Assembly (NCBI GenBank): GCA_040954595.2
Contig: CM082592.2
Coordinates: 3,658,001-3,722,000, forward strand
Source: Balanoglossus misakiensis
Taxonomy: Eukaryota; Hemichordata
Direction: 5' to 3'
Length of the DNA: 64,000 bases
Of the stretch, positions 27,719 to 37,128 are shown one piece after another. Position 1 is the first letter of the stretch; each line of letters starts with the position of its first letter. A program made the position numbers and the translations under genes. Under the pieces are notes generated by a model. That model had not been told where the DNA came from. It saw only the letters and a list, made by a program, of their open reading frames with translations, and made no database searches.

Positions 27719-29617
27719 ATGGGTCGATATGGTTTGGCTCATATTGTAACCGATGTCAAAAGACACGCTTCTGAAATTAGGGACCCTGTGTACGGCGTGC
27801 TTGCAGCGGACGTCAACAGGTGGCGATTAACAAAACTCCCTGTCCGATGGGAGCATGTACACGGGAGAGGAGAAGGTAGTGAGGACATTGGAAAGTCTTC
27901 TATACTATCGAGTAAGGGTATTGGTTACGTGAAAAACTGGTGGCTCGATTTTTCGTATCCAGGATCATATTTTGCAGTGGCCGTTTTATTGGAATTGGAT
28001 GCCAAAGACTATATACAGAGTCCATTCTCTAGCGTGTTTAATAGCGTGTCATTGAGTCAAGATGCGAAGAATCGAGGGAAGTGCTTCGACATATCTCTAG
28101 TCAGAACTGGAGCAAGACATGGTACGCGTGCCTTGTTCTTTGATGACCTCAATCAAGTTCGTTTGGCAAGTCGCAAATATTTTGGTTTAGACTCAACTTT
28201 CACGGATGTCGTAAGTAAATACAAAGCGATCCGCGGGAGATATAACGCATACAGATCGAACGGTGGCTGCAGACTAAAGTATAAACGTGCAACATCCAAC
28301 CAACATAATGTCAATATGGACGGTAGGGCGGACGGCAAAGCGTTGAATCATGAGGAACTGGAAATGACTAACCAGTTTACAAGTAAGCAAGATGCAGATC
28401 ACGATACGCATGACACCCGAAAGGAAGGCGAAACACGACTGATACACATGTTAGGACAAAATAATGAAAAGGCCACTGTCCATGAGAGGACAGACTCGCC
28501 ACGCACTCCTGCACCTAACACTGAAAATTCGCTGGCTAAGGAGTTGGCGTTAGTCAGCAAATTGGCACAGAATCTTCCCAAAGAGGACGCTGTACAGTTG
28601 ATGGAACTGTTTGAGAATCGGGACGAGAAAATAAATTCCATGGACAATATGGCGTTGACCATGTCGTTACAAGTTCAGAAAATCTTGCAACTAGTCAGTA
28701 ACATAATGGACGAACAAAACACACCGGAATCCAGGAAACGCAGGGATGATCTTATGGAACTCCGTCAAAAACTCACCAGAGAGCCCATGGATCAAGGTCA
28801 TATAAACGCCTCATTTTCGAAACTTGGTGAATCATACCAAGACATATCGAAGGAAGCAAACAAGGTTCCCAGAGCATCTATGGACGAGGCAGTCAGTAAT
28901 AAACTGATCGACTACTATAAACGTGTTACTAACGTGCTCAAGAAGCAATCAAACCCGGATACAATAAGTGAATCCAATATGTCCTCTTTGAGTAAAGATC
29001 AACAGGAACGCATGGCTAGAATTAAACAACATATGTCAGAAAGCCCAGACATATACCAATACATACAGTCACTAGAGGCGGCAGTGGATAGTAGTCTACT
29101 CCAAGGTATACGTGAAAAATCCCCGCGACCACACGGTAGTCTGTCGCGTCATGCTGCGCAACAAAATGCTACCTATAGAGACCGCGACGATGGGTATTCG
29201 CCACATTATCACACGCAAAAAATCACGGGACCTAGTCAGGAGCCCTACCAACGGCGTCAACCAACGCATGAGTGTATGTGTGAGGATTGTCAGCCCATAC
29301 GTCACACCAAATCTCCCCACCTGCAGAACCGACGCCAAGGATCTCCGCAAGACCCCATAAAGACCCATCAATCTAAGCACAATTCTGAAGCTATGCAACA
29401 GCGCAAAGATGCGACCCAGTGTGATCGACAGCAAGACTGTACTGCAAAATCGTGTCGCCAACCGGACTCCGAGGATAAAATCGACGCCAGTTTCAGTGGT
29501 CATTCGGAGCACCAACAGACATTCTGGAAATTGAGGAAGCCAATAGTATACAATAATGATTTTCCGGAAGGATTTTGTGACGACGGACCACCAATAGTCA
29601 AGAGAATCAAACATTAG
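27719..29617 (+). CDS. Capsid maturation protease and scaffold precursor (632 aa)
   Basis: The first about 160 residues resemble the herpesvirus assemblin (peptidase S21): LPVRWEH with candidate catalytic His46, and FDISLVRTGARHGT with candidate nucleophile Ser126 in the S-L-x3-G-x-R-x-G-T setting. The remainder is charged, coiled-coil-prone and hydrophilic, as expected of a scaffold that is cut out during capsid maturation. Two Ala-Ser sites fit cleavage rules: I-N-A/S-F at 362-366 and I-D-A/S-F at 588-592, the latter 41 residues from the C-terminus, where the maturation site normally lies. A third-triad His is not seen at the usual 19-25 residues after Ser. The position just before the capsid genes is supportive. 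Confidence 0.74.
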   Translation: MGRYGLAHIVTDVKRHASEIRDPVYGVLAADVNRWRLTKLPVRWEHVHGRGEGSEDIGKSSILSSKGIGYVKNWWLDFSYPGSYFAVAVLLELDAKDYIQSPFSSVFNSVSLSQDAKNRGKCFDISLVRTGARHGTRALFFDDLNQVRLASRKYFGLDSTFTDVVSKYKAIRGRYNAYRSNGGCRLKYKRATSNQHNVNMDGRADGKALNHEELEMTNQFTSKQDADHDTHDTRKEGETRLIHMLGQNNEKATVHERTDSPRTPAPNTENSLAKELALVSKLAQNLPKEDAVQLMELFENRDEKINSMDNMALTMSLQVQKILQLVSNIMDEQNTPESRKRRDDLMELRQKLTREPMDQGHINASFSKLGESYQDISKEANKVPRASMDEAVSNKLIDYYKRVTNVLKKQSNPDTISESNMSSLSKDQQERMARIKQHMSESPDIYQYIQSLEAAVDSSLLQGIREKSPRPHGSLSRHAAQQNATYRDRDDGYSPHYHTQKITGPSQEPYQRRQPTHECMCEDCQPIRHTKSPHLQNRRQGSPQDPIKTHQSKHNSEAMQQRKDATQCDRQQDCTAKSCRQPDSEDKIDASFSGHSEHQQTFWKLRKPIVYNNDFPEGFCDDGPPIVKRIKH

Positions 29618-29651
29618 CGTGAGAGAATAATTTACAACACAGGAAGAAAGA

Positions 29652-30572
29652 ATGTCCATCAGAAACGCGCAAGTAAAAGCCCCTCCAGTTGAAGGCCCAG
29701 TGATTGCGCTTGAAGTAGACCGCACGTTCGTTTCACAAAACTTGGACGGTGCGAAGTTATCGGTCACTCAGGATGTGCTCTACCCGAGAGACGACAAGGT
29801 CACAATTGTACCGGGACAGGTACTGTTGGGACACAGGGATTTTGCTTCTAGAAAGTGGGGAGTTGTTCCTTCACCAGCTGGGCTCATGGCAAAGTCATTT
29901 GATATACATACTGGAGATATCGAAAAAAGCAGGCAGATGTGGGAGTTAGACCCACAGGCGTATAAGGTACTGGGTATAGCTTCGACCGAATCCACCGATT
30001 GGGAAAAGGGTCAGCTAATGTCGATTGTGTCAAAGTCACCCAGTACGGGTTTTTTAAACACAGGAGGCAATTGGATAAGAGACGGACAACTTGTCTGTGT
30101 GCGTCTCCCAACCCACGAAGAAGCCAATCAACACTTGCATCGGTATGGTTCGATCAAATTTGCCACCTATCCCCGCGACGATAACGACGTTCATTCAAAT
30201 ATATACGAGTTTATGGACTATCTAAGAATGGAAAAGGATATTGCTGTAGCAACAGGTCACCACAACAAAAGAGAATCGCTGAAAGCGCTCACCGAGATAC
30301 TATCGCGTTCTGGGGAATTCATTTCGAGTCATATAGTGCCAGAGCCAAGATCCCGAGCACAATTCGACAACTGGAAGCGTACGGGATATATTTTCAACAC
30401 TCCATTAACCCTATTCACTGATGAAGCGCACAGGATATCTTTGCAACATTTTCTCAACAATGTGGTCAAACTTGCCAACACAATTAGATCAAAGAACGAC
30501 CTGATAATCTTAGGACTCGCCAGGCAAGATATACACCCTTACGAATACGGGAGCATAGAACTCTACGTTTAA
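29652..30572 (+). CDS. Possible capsid triplex protein (306 aa)
   Basis: The gene lies between the protease/scaffold gene and the major capsid gene on the same strand, 34 nt after the former. In herpesviruses the triplex subunit 2 gene neighbours the major capsid gene, and 306 residues is close to its usual size. The N-terminal third is strongly beta-rich with alternating Val/Leu; the C-terminal third is helical. I cannot show a diagnostic motif, so the assignment rests on context and length. It could equally be another capsid or tegument component. Confidence 0.45.
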   Translation: MSIRNAQVKAPPVEGPVIALEVDRTFVSQNLDGAKLSVTQDVLYPRDDKVTIVPGQVLLGHRDFASRKWGVVPSPAGLMAKSFDIHTGDIEKSRQMWELDPQAYKVLGIASTESTDWEKGQLMSIVSKSPSTGFLNTGGNWIRDGQLVCVRLPTHEEANQHLHRYGSIKFATYPRDDNDVHSNIYEFMDYLRMEKDIAVATGHHNKRESLKALTEILSRSGEFISSHIVPEPRSRAQFDNWKRTGYIFNTPLTLFTDEAHRISLQHFLNNVVKLANTIRSKNDLIILGLARQDIHPYEYGSIELYV

Positions 30573-31244
30573 TATCTGTACGCGGAACACGTGTAATGGC
30601 ATAAGACAATTTACCGTGGATTGTAATTTTTATCTTTATATATACATATTAAATAAATGTTACAAACAAAGTAATATAAGTAGTGAAACTTGCATGTCTA
30701 CACACGAATAAATACACATAGACGATCATATGGGTTAAAATGAATTTATTTTTAACATGTTGTAAGAGAGTGTGCTGTATGTGATAAAAAATCACCTACA
30801 CAGTTCTCATCTACATAACAATAAAACTCCTTCTGTGATTGGTTCACCGCCGACCAGTCTCAAGTCCAGTTGGGGTCGTTAAAATTGCGGCCTTTATGAC
30901 TTCAATGACTAACGAATGAAGTCAATATGACCGCCGTTTCACCCCCCCCCCCCCTCATATGTTACGGGGGAAATCATTACAACTGTACCATGGAATCCTC
31001 CTGTACATTACTTGTACCTTTCACCATGGACTATGCGTTGTGCTTCTTCATCATCTTCGTAGATGTACCGAATATAACAGTCCATGGTGTCAGACTTGTA
31101 GCCACGAATAATGATTACTATCCTTTAGATGGGATTCAGCTATGCGTCTTCTCTGTTACAGCATGTTTCGCCAAAAGTGGTTCGTCAGAGATATTATATT
31201 AATAATGTGTTAGAATAGCGATACGTGTATAAAGGTATTTCAAA
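30573..31244. other. Intergenic region with polyadenylation signals and a C homopolymer
   Basis: Several AATAAA signals occur near 30650-30712. A small hairpin (GACTTCA ... TGAAGTC, about 30898-30923) and a run of 12-13 C residues (30942-30953) follow. A 91-codon frame at 30927-31202 starts just before the C run, is Cys-rich and lacks codon-level support; I do not call it. TATA-like sequences precede the capsid gene at 31193 and TATAAAG at 31228-31234. Confidence 0.45.
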
Positions 31245-34200
31245 ATGCTGAATCCGTTCAGACGGGGTCAACCCAACATGAGCAGGCCTTTGATGACGTC
31301 TGATCTACTAAATTTTGACAATTTTTTTGCAGACGACGGGTCAAACCCGCCCTCTGGTCAGGGTCGATTCGGGGGAACATTCTCATCCAATCCAAACTAT
31401 ATCGGACATCGAAACCAGGGTCACACTGCCACAGACACCGATTGGGTTGCCCCGAAAGATGTCTTATTGAGTCAAAGGATATTATACGACTCGATCTCGC
31501 CTGATGAAGGCGTTGTTAAAGTGGGTGGTGATAGGTTGGCTTGGTTTTGTCCCATCGCTATTTTCAATGGAAGACCCAATTTTGCAATACAGGAAATCAT
31601 CGCCCCGGCTTCAGTTGTAGATAAATGTACATCCGCGTCTACTCTGCCAACACTGGGCGTTGAAAAGCAGTCGAGACAGTATACCATGGATATGATGGGC
31701 GTTGCCATCAGTTTAGCTCCAGAGCTTATTCAAAGAGGGACTGTTAACCAGATAAGGAATGCGTACAAACTCAAGGTCAAACAGGTGGTCGACAGTATCG
31801 CAATGACACTACAGGCAGTAGTATACAGTAATGTATTCGGTGGTCCCACACTCGAATACATGGAGTTTCGCAGGATGGGCAACGAAAGAGATGTTTCTAG
31901 AGCTAACCTATTTTATGGTACATATCAGAAAAGAATCGACAATTTTCTACTATGGAACCTGGGGCGAACAAACAAGAAAGCTGTGTTAATTGACTTGGAT
32001 AACTGTTTGAATTACAGTTCGAACAACGACGGTGATGCCGACACAATAATATGTCACCCTGTCGTCGCAGGTGTCTTGAGGGAAACTGTCGCGCCTAATC
32101 TAGGCACGCAAGAAACTCGAGAAACCTATTTTGTGAATACGTCTGATAATCACATTGTGTATAATCACCATCTTCAACCAGACCCAAACCTCTCCCACCA
32201 AGTTCATGCTCCAAATTTAAGAACAATAGTTAATGCAAAAGTTAAGTACATTATTCCCTGTCCGGATGTACGAATAAACAATGTCAAGTCGAATCTCAGT
32301 GAACTCGAGGCCAACTTCAAATCGTTTAACGTTATAGGATATTGTCCATTACTGCAACAAATGGGTAGTCTACTGGACTTCAAACAAACCACATCTGTGG
32401 ATTGGAATTCCATATACGTTACCGACTTTGAGAAACGATACGATTCGAGGGTTACCTTGGACGAGGTGATGGAACAGGGTGGTTATTTTGTACCAGAAAC
32501 ATACAACGCGAGTTCTTATAACAATCTATTGAGAAGTGCAGACTTTATTGAATTGACGACCATAACACCAGCCGAGTATTATCGATCATGCACAATGCCT
32601 TTCACTGGAAAGGAGAAATCCTGCTTGTTAGATCCTAGTCGAAAAGTGTATTATGACCCGGACAGACAAACATTTCTACCCGCGTTCACTTATGGACACA
32701 GCAACGTGAGCACCTGTCCCGTCGACAGGGGTGACATTGTCGCCGGTATGACGTTCATGTCCAGGACAATGGTTGGCCTCGGAGAGCATTGCGACGAGGA
32801 ATTGTTATGCAACTATGTAAGAGACTGTCTGTCGCTGGAATGGTCTCAGGAGGATTTCGACACCCTTATGCTGTTTGATCGCACACCGTTTCACGAGGCA
32901 ATGGGCGATGTGGCAGAAGTTGGCAACACCAGTGATGGGAATGGAAGTGGAGAAGGTTCAGGTAGCCAGGGGACATTGGCCCAAAGGGTTATCAGGGACG
33001 TCACTTCTCATAGTGGCGCCACACATTTTACCAATTACGATCAATTGCTAATCGTCCGTCATATTTGTCAGCAACGCAGATGCATCGATCGAGAAAGAGA
33101 GGAAGGTGGTCGTGCAGGTGCTACCGCTATGAACGCATTAGACTGCGCAATTGTCAACATTACTATGATTATAGAATGGGTAGACTTACTCTATGACAAA
33201 TATAAAACAGTAACCAAATCCAGGCCAGATACTACACACAGTTGGTTGTTCACGCCATTGGGTCATGAGACTCTACAAAAAGTATTTCACGATGACCGCC
33301 TAGATGAAGCGGATGAGAGAGATTACACGCATATGTTACGCAACAAGGCTGCTCTGTACCACAATGTATTTCTGAGAGCATTTTCGCCGGTTGTATATGT
33401 TGCGGGAAATTCTTCTTTAGACGAAGCTATAGAGGCCGGCATCGTGAACGTTGTGGGGCTGGGTGACATTACACTGAACGAGGAGGTTTATCATTACAAT
33501 TGTAACTTTAGTACATATTCAGCCAGGCGGACATTCAATACTATAGCTGATTCGTCATTCATACGCCCCAAGCAAAGATTTGTTATCTCCGATTTGAGTC
33601 CATTGCACTCATACAACAATGACTCTCCTGTCGATGCGGAACACTTTCTGAACCATAACTATTCCTACAGGTTGTCATGGATCTGCAGTTCGTCATACAG
33701 TCTCATGATCAAGTGTTTTACCATGATTTTCATTAGCATGTTACAAAACCCAACCACTACTAGAGCGTTAGCAAAAGAAGGGATATATTTAAACACGGCG
33801 TTTCTTTTGTTCAGAAATGTGGTACAGCGGACATGTAGCATCGCCATGGCGCGATCTGGTAGAGAGAACAGGTTCTTGTTTTGTGGCAATAGCACTACAA
33901 ATAGTTACCATAGTAATGCCACCAGTTATGTGACGAATTGTCGTTTCGAGACAAATATGGTGGACTTCGACCCGATCAATAACACCAGGGTACAGTTGCA
34001 CGTGGGAGGTCTGGGTTATAACAGGGGGATGGGTTCAAAAATTAGGGACCCGTTCACGGAGGGGACGTCCGATGGTAGGGGCGACTTTGTTGTTGTACCT
34101 ATGTGTCCGATCGTAGATGTTGGGCTCTGGAATCACATTCAACCTATGAACGGGCGAGTTACGTTCGAAGATGGTAATTCAAACAAAAAGGCCACGAGAA

Positions 34201-34712
34201 TAGACACTGTCCAAGGTATTTACACCAATAATCCGTGGTCAACGGCTGGACTGTCAGAGGCTCAGATTATACATGGTAACATGCGACATCCCTTATGGGT
34301 TCACAATAGTAACAAGCACGGGACGTTCAAGTGTTTCTTACAGGCCAAGACACCGTCACCACAATACCAAGTTGGTATTGATGAATTTTATAGGCCCATA
34401 GATTCCAATGGTCTACAGAGAGAATCAAACATAGCTGTACAGGGTAGGCAGTACCACAACAACATTGACTGTCCATACGCTTTCAAGACTCTTAACAGAG
34501 GGTTTTATGGAATGGACGAAAATAGTAGCAATCGCTTCCAAGACGCCCTCAACGTCTCCACCGTTCGTGATGACGAAGGTTTACATCTGATGGATCCAAT
34601 CACGATTCAACCGTCTGTCAAGAGAACGGACAAGTACTACGCAGAGACTGGAATCCGTAAGAAATTCAAGCCAGACGACGCGTCGCGTCAACACAGACTA
34701 ATACCTATTTAG
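31245..34712 (+). CDS. MCP: Major capsid protein (HK97-fold herpesvirus type), 1155 aa
   Basis: The longest globular frame in the capsid block. Its position after a protease/scaffold gene, its 1155-residue length (herpesvirus MCPs run about 1,100-1,400) and a long helix with following beta segment at residues about 165-210 (amphipathic helix, then YSNVFGGPTLEY) fit the HK97-like floor domain. A low-complexity Gly/Ser loop near residues 560-575 is probably surface exposed. It would form the hexons and pentons of the icosahedral capsid. Start is uncertain: TATAAAG at 31228 is only 17 nt from the first ATG, so in-frame Met codons at 31278 or 31293 are possible. Assignment is by context and pattern, not by alignment. 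Confidence 0.72.
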   Translation: MLNPFRRGQPNMSRPLMTSDLLNFDNFFADDGSNPPSGQGRFGGTFSSNPNYIGHRNQGHTATDTDWVAPKDVLLSQRILYDSISPDEGVVKVGGDRLAWFCPIAIFNGRPNFAIQEIIAPASVVDKCTSASTLPTLGVEKQSRQYTMDMMGVAISLAPELIQRGTVNQIRNAYKLKVKQVVDSIAMTLQAVVYSNVFGGPTLEYMEFRRMGNERDVSRANLFYGTYQKRIDNFLLWNLGRTNKKAVLIDLDNCLNYSSNNDGDADTIICHPVVAGVLRETVAPNLGTQETRETYFVNTSDNHIVYNHHLQPDPNLSHQVHAPNLRTIVNAKVKYIIPCPDVRINNVKSNLSELEANFKSFNVIGYCPLLQQMGSLLDFKQTTSVDWNSIYVTDFEKRYDSRVTLDEVMEQGGYFVPETYNASSYNNLLRSADFIELTTITPAEYYRSCTMPFTGKEKSCLLDPSRKVYYDPDRQTFLPAFTYGHSNVSTCPVDRGDIVAGMTFMSRTMVGLGEHCDEELLCNYVRDCLSLEWSQEDFDTLMLFDRTPFHEAMGDVAEVGNTSDGNGSGEGSGSQGTLAQRVIRDVTSHSGATHFTNYDQLLIVRHICQQRRCIDREREEGGRAGATAMNALDCAIVNITMIIEWVDLLYDKYKTVTKSRPDTTHSWLFTPLGHETLQKVFHDDRLDEADERDYTHMLRNKAALYHNVFLRAFSPVVYVAGNSSLDEAIEAGIVNVVGLGDITLNEEVYHYNCNFSTYSARRTFNTIADSSFIRPKQRFVISDLSPLHSYNNDSPVDAEHFLNHNYSYRLSWICSSSYSLMIKCFTMIFISMLQNPTTTRALAKEGIYLNTAFLLFRNVVQRTCSIAMARSGRENRFLFCGNSTTNSYHSNATSYVTNCRFETNMVDFDPINNTRVQLHVGGLGYNRGMGSKIRDPFTEGTSDGRGDFVVVPMCPIVDVGLWNHIQPMNGRVTFEDGNSNKKATRIDTVQGIYTNNPWSTAGLSEAQIIHGNMRHPLWVHNSNKHGTFKCFLQAKTPSPQYQVGIDEFYRPIDSNGLQRESNIAVQGRQYHNNIDCPYAFKTLNRGFYGMDENSSNRFQDALNVSTVRDDEGLHLMDPITIQPSVKRTDKYYAETGIRKKFKPDDASRQHRLIPI

Positions 34713-34775
34713 ATCGAAGGGATAACTGTCAAATCAGTTTCGTTTAATCCCACCCGCATAGATAGATAAAAGTTT

Positions 34776-35043
34776 TGTTAAGGCCAGAGAGAAAAAAAAA
34801 TCTTGTTCATCGGATTTTTTGGATGATGGTCCAGGAGCGGCGAGCGAATATTTTTTTTTTTTTTTTTTTTAGGCTCGTGCTCTTTCATTTTGTTACCTGT
34901 ATGTGTAGGTCTACCTGTGCTGTACTATATGTAATGTATGACTTATACGGCCGAAATAAAAAGTTGAACCACCAGAAGTGACAACCACAATTTTTTCCGA
35001 GCATGGTGTATTATTTGCTGACCTTATATTGGCAAGCTTCACA
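34776..35043 (+). mobile_element. Solitary LTR of a Ty3/gypsy-like retroelement
   Basis: The segment begins TGTTAAGG and ends CTTCACA, contains a plus-strand AATAAA (near 34955) about 85 bp from its end, and is followed two bases later by a primer-binding site. A poly-T run (about 34851-34871) lies inside. The final 42 bp recur at 36342-36383. No gag or pol frame follows, so only the left LTR and adjacent site survive. It lies immediately after the major capsid gene. Confidence 0.6.
35002..35043 (+). repeat. 42-bp direct repeat, copy 1 (LTR end)
   Basis: Starts CATGGTGTATTATTTGCTG and ends GCAAGCTTCACA; differs from copy 2 (36342-36383) at one base. Confidence 0.92.
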
Positions 35044-35045
35044 AA

Positions 35046-35062
35046 TGGTGACCCCGACGTGA
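35046..35062 (+). mobile_element. Retroelement primer-binding site
   Basis: TGGTGACCCCGACGTGA begins with TGG, complementary to a tRNA CCA end, and sits two bases downstream of the LTR end. It is the kind of site used by Mag/SURL-type gypsy elements. Confidence 0.62.
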
Positions 35063-35858
35063 TGAATTCTCAAGGCATGAGTGTATTGTATTTACAATCG
35101 TGACGTTACTGGTTACCGACTCACCCTCTCCAGACAAGTGACGCACACGATCACGGCCAGTATGTATGGCAGGAAATCACACGCATTAATTCCCGAATAA
35201 AATTTGGGATAACGATTATTTAAAACGGAATGCTTGTTTTGAGAAAGCTGCCCGTCTCGCGCATAAAAGTTCAACATATTTGAAATATCTTAAATAAAAG
35301 TGAATAAGCTTTCAATATATATATAATGACAACAAAATGGTTTAACACGTAACAAAAATATAAATTCTGTACAAAAATTCATGAATTCTTGTCAATGAAT
35401 CTCAGATATAATAAATAATGTCTATACAGCGTGGTTTTGATTGTCTTTTCCATGTAACGTAAATACCACAACGTAGTTCTTCTCCAGTCGATGGGAAAAT
35501 ATAGTCTCTTGCCATGGACGAGCGAAATTTAATCTATCAGGGAAATATATCTGCTCACAAATGCGCGCCATATTGGGTGGCAAATCGCGTCGTCGTCATC
35601 AAAAGTGGAAATCAACACTAGAACGTGAACATCGCTTTTGATGTCCGTTTCTCGAGTCACAGTTTCAAGTCTGAATACTCCAACACGACATATTAAAGCT
35701 CTGTCTCTTCCACCTCCAGTTTTGATTGTATAAACATCGTCGCGTCCGATGGCGCGATCATTTGGTGCAGCGTTCGGTCGGGTGCGAAATTTTCACTTCA
35801 AGACGGTGTGATTTTTTTCCTCATACTAATTCTGTGTAACTACGAGTCTTGGCTGTCA
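35063..35858. other. Non-coding stretch between LTR/PBS and the CDK5-activator gene
   Basis: No gag or pol remnant and no long frame is visible in either direction. It is AT-rich with a TATATATATA run near 35316-35326. It probably comprises 3' untranslated sequence of the leftward CDK5-activator gene, carried along with it. Confidence 0.4.
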
Positions 35859-36344
35859 TTATGAATACGATTTCAGTTCGGCAAAAACTTCTGAAAAATA
35901 CGTACTCTCCTTGTTTATCCGTAACATGTTGGCACTACAGTCATTTATAATTTTCAGGCTTCTGTCCCCGAATCTGTCTCTGTCGTCTTCAACTAGGAAC
36001 GGTTTTAGCGGATAACTGATCTCGTTGCCCACGTAACTATAGGATAAGTACAGACATGTGAGCACGACGGCTTGTAGCTCAGACTCGGAGGTGATTTTGT
36101 CGTCGACCAAGTCCCGACATAACATGTACACGAAGACAAGGTTTGCCGGGGTGATGAAGGCAATGTCCTGCCACCCTTGCAAGAGCAGGGACCTGTCCAC
36201 TGATCGCAGCCACATTATGGCATCGTTGCCTTCGAAGTCCCGCAAGCAGGAGCATCGCCGACTGAGGAAATTTCCCAGACACTTCAGCAGTTCTCCGGTG
36301 GACGCTTGGATGGTTTTCTTGGTGTTCGGCGTTTTCACCGCCAT
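35859..36344 (-). CDS. Truncated CDK5 activator (p25-like CDK5R domain), 161 aa
   Basis: From residue 13 the protein is an obvious CDK5 regulatory-subunit (p35/p39) activation domain: [65 protein letters not shown] are hallmark stretches of that cyclin-like fold. The N-terminal half of normal p35, with its myristoylation signal and degron, is missing, so the product corresponds to p25, the form that hyperactivates and mislocalises CDK5. The C-terminus is complete. The start ATG lies within the 42-bp LTR-end repeat (36342-36383), so the initiator comes from the junction. Flanked by that repeat and an LTR, it looks transduced by a retroelement. It lies between two viral genes; host DNA cannot be excluded. 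Confidence 0.85.
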   Translation of the reverse strand: MAVKTPNTKKTIQASTGELLKCLGNFLSRRCSCLRDFEGNDAIMWLRSVDRSLLLQGWQDIAFITPANLVFVYMLCRDLVDDKITSESELQAVVLTCLYLSYSYVGNEISYPLKPFLVEDDRDRFGDRSLKIINDCSANMLRINKESTYFSEVFAELKSYS

Positions 36345-36383
36345 GGTGTATTATTTGCTGACCCTATATTGGCAAGCTTCACA
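36342..36383 (+). repeat. 42-bp direct repeat, copy 2 (LTR end at the p25-like start codon)
   Basis: Matches 35002-35043 with one substitution. The first three bases are the complement of the CDK5-activator ATG; homology stops immediately on the coding side, marking the junction. Confidence 0.92.
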
Positions 36384-36762
36384 CGATGAACAATTTATTT
36401 TTCTTCCTGGCCTAATTGTCTCTGTACTGTCCGTGTTGCCAGCCAATCCACTCATTTATTCCGCTGCTTTGATATAATTACATGCCTATGCAAATAGGGA
36501 AAGATATACAAATCTACATGCCTTTTTTTATACACCACATAATACGTAAGTGCATGTATTCCAACTGTAATACATTGGATAGACCGTGTGCGTGCGTGTC
36601 ACTATCCTGCGTGTAAAATTGGCGAGTATAATTTTTAGAGACAACTCGGCTTTTGTGGCTCATAATTCTAATTATATCAAAGTACAACGCCAACAGTCCT
36701 ATACATCTGGCGTTGACATAACCTATTAGCGTGTGCAGAGAACAGTATTGTTTAGTTGAACC
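36384..36762. promoter_or_regulatory. Divergent intergenic region with an octamer site
   Basis: This gap separates the leftward p25-like gene from the rightward membrane-protein gene. ATGCAAAT at 36488-36495 is a perfect POU/Oct octamer, the site class used by alphaherpesvirus immediate-early promoters. TATA-like elements near 36528 (TTTTTTATACA) and 36690 are weak. Nothing coding is seen. Confidence 0.45.
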
Positions 36763-37128
36763 ATGAGAATTTTACTCGCTACTTTTATGGGGGTTCTCTT
36801 TATATCATTTATTATCGGTCTTACAAACTTCGTCAAATCTTTACCGTCACATCATAATCCAAAGTCCCCGATAGCGCCACCCTTTTATTTACGGTGGTGT
36901 AAAGATTCCCTCTATACTACGCTGTCAGAGACGACCGAATGGGTACCCGATCAATTAACGAATCTGATGTACAACTCCACCTACACCCCAATGCCATTGA
37001 GGAAAGTGAGCAAAGAAACAGTAGGTTGGATGGCACAGAGGCTTTTAAACATCAAGTCTGCTATTACGCCCAACGCTCCAAAAGCCTTAGTAGGATACAC
37101 GATAGATATTTCTATACAGGGTCCTTAG
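36763..37128 (+). CDS. Small membrane protein with N-terminal hydrophobic anchor (121 aa)
   Basis: Residues 3-24 (ILLATFMGVLFISFIIGLTNFV) form a signal peptide or signal-anchor; the rest is a short ectodomain with an NST sequon. The last 190 nt overlap a longer frame (36939-37640) in another phase. Either both are used as overlapping genes, or one coding unit has been frameshifted between them. No family recognised. Confidence 0.45.
   Translation: MRILLATFMGVLFISFIIGLTNFVKSLPSHHNPKSPIAPPFYLRWCKDSLYTTLSETTEWVPDQLTNLMYNSTYTPMPLRKVSKETVGWMAQRLLNIKSAITPNAPKALVGYTIDISIQGP

Noticed and set aside
29096-29767. 223-codon minus-strand frame
   Set aside because: Antisense of the scaffold C-terminus and the next gene's start; no promoter or domain.
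30927-31202. 91-codon Cys-rich frame before the capsid gene
   Set aside because: Starts in a C homopolymer, has no promoter or family, and could be chance.
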